Assembly (NCBI GenBank): GCA_038049695.1
Contig: CP142453.1
Location: 34,824,501 to 34,888,500 of the forward strand
Length of the DNA: 64,000 bases
Direction of reading: 5' to 3'
Origin: Cinnamomum chago
Taxonomy: Eukaryota; Streptophyta; Magnoliopsida; Laurales; Lauraceae
The notes below the pieces were generated by a model. That model searched no databases. It was not told where the DNA came from and saw only the letters and a list, made by a program, of their open reading frames with translations. The translations under genes and the position numbers were made by a program. This document shows, in pieces, positions 58,487 through 64,000 of this stretch (positions are counted from its first letter, which is position 1; each line of letters starts with the position of its first letter).

Positions 58487-58944
58487 GATAGTAGAGATTT
58501 AACATCCAGCAGTCCAAGTGAAAGTTCGGTTGGGGCACCGCCAAACATTGGCTCTCCAAAAATCTCTATCAGTAAAAGTGCAAATCCTTTACCCAAGAGT
58601 TTTCCTCTTGAAAATTCACAACATTCGGAAAGGTTAGCTGTAGCATTAGACCTAAAAAATATGCAAGTAAAAGGAGCTACTTCAGATGCATTTCGAGTTA
58701 GTGTTTCAAGTGCTCCTAGTACTTCATGTCATGGTTCTGCACAGGATGATTGCGATGCATTAGGGAATCTATACATATGGGGTGAAGTAATCTACGAGGA
58801 CTCTGTAAGGGTTTCGGGTTATAAAAATATTAATTCTTCAACCACAAGAATTGGCGTGCTACTTCCCAAGCCCTTGGAGTCCAATTTAGTGTTGGATGTT
58901 TATCGTGTAGCTTGTGGAGTGAGGCATTCTGCTTTGATTACAAG
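58487..58944 (+). pseudogene. Captured PRAF (PH-RCC1-FYVE) exon
   Basis: An exon after TTTTTTTTCCAG and before a GT donor encodes 152 residues plus two bases. It matches the stretch between the PH domain and the first RCC1 repeats of plant PH, RCC1 and FYVE domain proteins: [46 protein letters not shown] and [20 protein letters not shown]. The frame is fully open. The parent protein binds membranes and phosphoinositides. Here the PH, most RCC1 repeats and FYVE are absent. A following segment at 59,500 (GEIF after AG) may echo the next exon but diverges at once. It sits between the two transposase genes on the same strand. Confidence 0.82.
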
Positions 58945-61470
58945 GTGCCTGAAAGATACAGTAGCCTAATCCAAGATGATTCCTGTGTAGAATCCCCTTG
59001 TGCTTATTACTTTATAATGACTCATGCAATACTGTACAAGATGTACTTGAGAGATGTTCAATTCAAATTATGATGATATACGCCAAGCCTGTTTTGGTTT
59101 GAGCTGATTCTCTAGGGCTATGATTCAGGCTAAGTCTGACTTTCCAGGACCAGTAACTTATTGAGATAGGCCTGGCTGATGACCATCTAAAGGCTCATCA
59201 AGCCCATCTCAACTAATTCAAAGTATTGGGCCTAACTTATCTTGCATATGTTTGAGCTCATAGTATGTGTGGCAGGAGCAAGCACATATATATGTGTGTT
59301 GTTGATGGGTTGGACATGGCCCAATTCAACCATATTCATTGTGTATGTTACTCAGTTGAAGCAGGTAATTATATAAATTTTATAGGGGGCTCAAGCAATT
59401 AGCAAGTTTCTCCATAGACTACAGATTTATTTAGCTATCAACAAAGAAATGTTTGTTTAATTAGTTATGTTTTTATCATTAAATTCATTTGTTTTGCAGA
59501 GGTGAGATATTCATCGCCTACACAGTCCGGTATCAGGAAAGATCTGGATCTATCTTTATCAGAGGTTTGTTCATTGATTACTGTAGAATTTACATGCTTT
59601 TGTCTCCACTAATCAAAATCAAACAGCAGCAATTAGATAATTGACATTCAGGTGATAATAATATAAGTTACACATATAAGTGTCATTGCTTATGAACTTA
59701 AAAATTACTTGACTGTATTAGGAATATACTTCCTTAACCTGTTTGTTTGGACGAATTCTCAATGGAAGGTATACAAATTCTTTAAATTCTGTCCTCCAAA
59801 CATATTCTTAAATGCTAAGTGGCACTTCATATTTAGAAAGTTAAAATTTGAAGAACTCCTTAAACAGAGAGACATTTCATAAGACTAACAAAAGTTGAAA
59901 TTTTACTTAATAAATAGAAAATTCAAGTCAATTCAGCGGAGTCAACTTCATCCAACTAAGGAGGAAAATGCAGTCCTTTCTTTCTGTGAGGCAGAGAAAA
60001 AGAAGTGATTTACAACTAAATTTAGAAATATGAAAAGGCCCTTGAATTGAAATGAAATTTACATGATATGGTGGTCCAGTACCAGTAGACTAGCCTCGTT
60101 TTCTACACTACACTACATGTCCATAGACACAAGACAATTCACCTAATTTGTCTAGTTTCGCCCCTGCAATTTTTGCTTATTGAAGAAGAATAATCATTAA
60201 TTGTCCAACTTTTTTTTTTTCATCTTTTTCTTATAAAAGAAACTAGCAAAAGCTATTGGGGCCAAATTGACAGCTGAGGTGGGGTGCCGGGTGTTGGCGC
60301 AAGGTTTCCTTATTCCCAGCAAGTTGTCTTACCACACCATACACATGGCCCACCCAAGAAATCAAAGCAGGAAGCCACACTCTCTTGAAAGACCGATAAA
60401 AACGTATCTTGAAAGAGTTTCAGGATTGGATAGTGCTGCTAATAGTTATTATGTGCAGGAGGAGCCACCCATTAGCTAGAAGGAAATACTATAAATAATA
60501 GGTATTATGTGCAGGTTTCTTACAGTTTCAGAGTAGGATTTCTTTTCTTTTCTCTTTTTTGTAAATTAACGAAAGCACATATTAATATAAAAATTAGCCA
60601 TGAGACCTTATAAAGTTTCTATTAACAAAAACAGAAGAACACTGAAGTTGACCTTGTGAAAGGTCCTTATCCCACTATTCTGATGAGGCTCTGTTTCATA
60701 TTTCATAATCTTTCGATTAAATGCAGATGGGTTAGAGGACTTTATCTTTTCTCAGACGCCAATAACCGTATCTTCATAATCAGGTGTATTATGGCAATCT
60801 TGGCATCCACAACCTTCAGCACAATACTCCCCATTCAAAAAAACATTGACAGTAGCTGCAGAAAAGAAAGACAACACTAAATAAAACAAAACAAGATAAA
60901 GTGCAAGGCTAATATATCATTTAAAAAAAAAAAAAAAAGAGTCCAAAAGCACTTACAGCTTTAGGCATTTTGAATGCTTACAAAGACAACTTTTGGGGCT
61001 CTCATTCTCAAAGGTTTTGGTATCTCTCTTCCGGGATCTCTCTTCCTACAGTTAGAACACCACACTAGCATTTCAAAAAAAAAAAACTATACATCTTTAG
61101 GATTGATTTTTTAGAGGCAATTGAATCAACATATACACGCATCTTTAGCCATTTCTGAATATATATTTCTTTATAGGTATATATTTTTCCCCATCAATAC
61201 AAACCCTATTTTTTACCCAAAAGAAACCCTAGTTTCCATATCAAATCAAATATAGACAAGGCATGGGGTTTAGATGTTGATCGATCTTACTTTCTGTAAG
61301 AGAAGAGACTTTTGTTTCTCTAAATTAAGAGTATTAGTTTAGTTGAGAGAGAGAGAGAGAGAGAGAGTCCATGAAGAATAAAACTGCAGGATAAGTTACA
61401 ATGAGATTAGCAGCACCACACATTCATTCCTTGAAGATCTCACTATTTCTGTATACTTTTGTTTTCAGTT
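58945..61470. other. CACTA middle region with an unidentified frame
   Basis: A 70-codon frame at 60,267-60,479 extends upstream in phase to an AG at about 60,239. It reads ERVSGLDSAANSYYVQEEPP near its end. Its composition is protein-like, but no family is recognised, so it may be another captured exon. A GA microsatellite lies at 61,340-61,366. Confidence 0.4.
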
Positions 61471-63175
61471 ATGAGAACAGGAAGGATGCAAACGAGTGCA
61501 CAAGAACGGGATGCTTCAATATTTGATTCGACGATTGAGCCAGAGGCAAATAGCGTTGGTAAGATCAATACTATTAGTTATATATTTTATAAAATTATTA
61601 AATTTCATGTATTTTTTTATTAACTATTTTCTTTTTCCTTTTAGCTTCTACCTACCATGTCACCTCCACTAGAAGAGGACGTGGTAGGTCAAAAAATATC
61701 TCTCTTACCAGGCTTATTAAGGATACGGGTCAAAAGCTAAAGATTGAAATCCCTGAAGGGCTGTCTAGACCAGTTGGCAAGTATGCAAAACAATTTAAGA
61801 CTGAAGTTGGCATAATTTGTCGAACGTATGCTCCTCTTGCATGTTCCACTTGGCCAACGGTTAAACAAGAACATAGGCAAATATTTTATGATCGCATTTT
61901 GGTAATTCAGTCCTCAAAATTTTATTTTTTGCCTTTATTTTGCATACTATGTTATTTGAAAGTTGGATACAAAATTAAGTAATCTCTTTCCTGTCAAATA
62001 TATCTAACAAACTTATTATGAATGCATCTTATTTGTAGGACAAATTTGATATAGATCTTCATGATCCACGTTTGAAGAAAGCTGTTAACAGTTATTTAGC
62101 ATCAACATTTAAAAACTATAGGAACAGATTGCACTCCCATTATAAGAGGGTTGGTAATCACGAGGTGGCATGCCAGAAACCTTATGAGGGTGTGTCACAA
62201 GAAGATTGGGAGCTGTGCTGCAATAGGTTTTGTTCAGAAGAGTTTCAGGTGAAATTTATTTTTAACTGTATTACCTACATAGAAATGATTTTTTTTAGAA
62301 AATCTTGACGGCATTTCTAATCATTAACTTGAATGCAGAAGTTAGTAAAAAGAATTCTGAAAACTGACAGCTGCTTAAAGTGAACCATTGTGCAGGTTCA
62401 AAATCATTTGTCGAATATCTTCATGAGACGGTATTAGTAATTCTAATATTTTAATAAGTATTGATTTACTAGCTTTTTTTTTTAAATTTAATGTTGTGTT
62501 CAAATTATACAGCATGATGCTCCAATTGGTAGGATAGAATTGTGGCACAAGACACATTATAGTTAAGAGAAGGGTTGGTCTACTCCTGAGTGTCAACTGC
62601 TCTATGTAAGGACACTTTTTTTAAAGTTTCATCTAATTAATTATTTCTTTTGTTCTTCAGTTTTTCTATACATTTCTAAATATTTATGTGAATTTTTTTT
62701 TCTATTTTAGGATAAAATGATTACACTCCAGTCGCAGCCCACAGAAGAGGATTCTCCCCCATTGACAGATGATGAGATATGCAAACAAGTGTTGGGTACA
62801 AGGCCTGGATATGTCCGAGGTCTTGGGCATGGCGTCGTGGCCCCTCCATCCTCTTCAACGGGCCTTCAAAATAATCTGCGGGTGGAAGAGCTTACTAAGA
62901 AGGCCGCGACAGCTGAAAGACAAGCTCAAGAGTTGGCTGAGCAGTTACAGCGGATGGAAGCTCAGATGGAGGCTCAAAGGCAACAAATGGAGGCTCAGAT
63001 GGAGGTTCAGATGGCGGGTCAAAAACAACAGATGGAGGCTCAGATGGAGGTCCAGATGGAGGGTCAAAAACAACAGATGGAGGCTCAGATAAATGAAATG
63101 AGGTCCTGACAAAAGAATATGGAGACTATGATGCAATCTATAATGGCGCAAAAGATGGGCACTCCTCCATGGTAA
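61471..63175 (+). pseudogene. TNPA-type protein (Transposase_24), broken
   Basis: Six exons can be placed: 61,471-61,558, 61,645-61,901, 62,039-62,248, 62,339-62,430, 62,513-62,605 and 62,711-63,175. The first three join in phase and encode the conserved region (KQFKTEVGIICRTYAPLA, DKFDIDLHDPRLKKAVNSYL, YEGVSQEDWELCCNRF). Exon 4 is one base short of phase and contains TGA at 62,365. Exon 5 has TAA at 62,564. Exon 6 carries LTDDEICKQVLGTRPGYVRG, then a long coiled coil of MEAQMEVQM-type repeats, TGA at 63,107 and a final TAA at 63,173. In En/Spm such a protein binds the subterminal motifs and works with the TNP2 transposase. It is more decayed than its partner. Confidence 0.85.
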
Positions 63176-64000
63176 AATATTTATTCTTTGCTTTTATACA
63201 TCATCAGGTGCATGTTCAGTTCAAATAGAAGGAAAATAAAAATGGATAAAATTTCATCTTAAATTATTAGATATCAGGTGCTTCATTTTCTTAGTTGCAG
63301 TTTCCATGTTGAATCTCTTCACAAATGTCACATACCCAAAAGGCATATATAGTGAAGAAATGTTTAAAATGAGAAATAAGTAGCCGTATCATCAAGTCAA
63401 TTTGATTTCTTCCATGCCCCCATAAACATCAAGGGCCATGATTTGAATGATATGGATTGATGTACATGTGGTGACTTTGTGTATAGGCTACAATCAACAT
63501 GAATAGATAAGATTTCAACTTGATATCTCAAATTTTACTTTTAACATCTATCTTGTTTTATAGATTTCAACATCTATCTTATTTTATTTATTACAGATCG
63601 AAATGGGAGATGAAGAGAAAATTAGAACAAGCAACATTTTTTGGACCCGTTTGGATGGCGCAGATCAATTTGAGGATGCTATATTTTATCATGGAAATTG
63701 CTCGTTGTCTCCGTGTGATACATGTCGAAGATTGCTTTTCAGTTATTGTTTCTATGTTTTTTTTAGACTAGCTATTATATAGATTCATGTTTAACAGAAT
63801 TTTATCAATTTCTTCAGCAATAATTTGTGATAAGGACAACTGTTTCATTGCATTCAAATTCAATGAATAAATTTAGTTTATTTTTTTACATCGGTGGAGT
63901 GTTATTTTCATACCTGAATTGCAACTTAGAGATATATGATTGTGAAGACCTAAGGATGACTTTGCATTAAAGATTTGTGAATGAATGACTTGTGAATGGA
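63176..64000. other. CACTA right part, no supported gene
   Basis: Sequence downstream of the TNPA-type gene, AT-rich with short frames only. There is no subterminal TTGCGACG array or CACTA terminus before the window ends. Confidence 0.5.

Larger units (their letters stand above)
46727..64000 (+). mobile_element. Large CACTA, right end outside the window
   Basis: The left terminus CACTACAACAAATCGGATTT is preceded by TGA, the candidate target triplet. Then come a subterminal TTGCGACGC array, a leader, a TNP2-type transposase gene (50,317-54,112), a 7.3-kb middle with host-gene-like exons, and a TNPA-type gene (61,471-63,175). This matches an autonomous En/Spm-like element carrying both proteins. 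No inverse terminus occurs before the window end, so it exceeds 17 kb. Both genes carry stops, so it is probably inactive in its present form. Confidence 0.85.

Noticed and set aside
62945..63151. Minus-strand Leu/His-rich frame
   Set aside because: Shadow of the MEAQM repeat tract on the other strand.

Overview
This window is plant nuclear DNA. It carries a Ty1/copia Sirevirus with its plant-type gag-pol, several CACTA (En/Spm) DNA transposons whose ends read CACTACAA, a Cassandra-type TRIM with 5S-rRNA-like LTRs, and fragments of plant genes (PH-RCC1-FYVE and kinesin). I see no rRNA locus, tRNA gene or intact host gene. Almost everything recognisable is transposon-derived, as in an intergenic region of a large plant genome. 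Species cannot be told from the sequence.

Layout. 1-7.3 kb: a pyrimidine tract, GC-rich hAT-like fragments, a minisatellite and a MITE-like element, with no gene. 7.3-10.8 kb: a decayed tandem array (period about 190 bp) interrupted by a 1.84-kb non-autonomous CACTA with an AAT target duplication. 13,408-27,577: a CACTA element with an ATC target duplication and gene-like exons. A 9.2-kb Sirevirus (15,731-24,917, target duplication CCTTT) is nested inside it. 27.9-30.1 kb: a probable minus-strand LTR fragment with a palindrome-rich tandem array. 31,737-34,416: a third CACTA holding four 152-bp tandem repeats and a three-LTR Cassandra array; a minus-strand LINE remnant abuts its right end. 39.1-46.7 kb: overlapping LTR fragments, including a minus-strand Sirevirus LTR and its cluster of polypurine tracts. 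46,727 to the window end: the left end and body of a large, possibly once-autonomous CACTA whose right end lies outside.

How the pieces relate. The large right-hand CACTA encodes a TNP2-type transposase (four exons, one in-frame stop) and a TNPA-type Transposase_24 protein (one frameshift and three stops). Between them lie exons resembling a PRAF (PH-RCC1-FYVE) gene and a kinesin motor, which suggests gene capture. The smaller CACTA at 31.7 kb shares the TTGCGACG subterminal motif with it and could be a related non-autonomous element. The Sirevirus carries gag-pol with three nonsense codons and an intact ORF in the env position. Several unrelated LTR fragments share one design, clusters of perfect palindromes (CGATCGATCG, GGTCGACC, CGCTCGAGCG); this is the most interesting unexplained pattern here.

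All homology calls are from reading motifs by eye. No database search was run.
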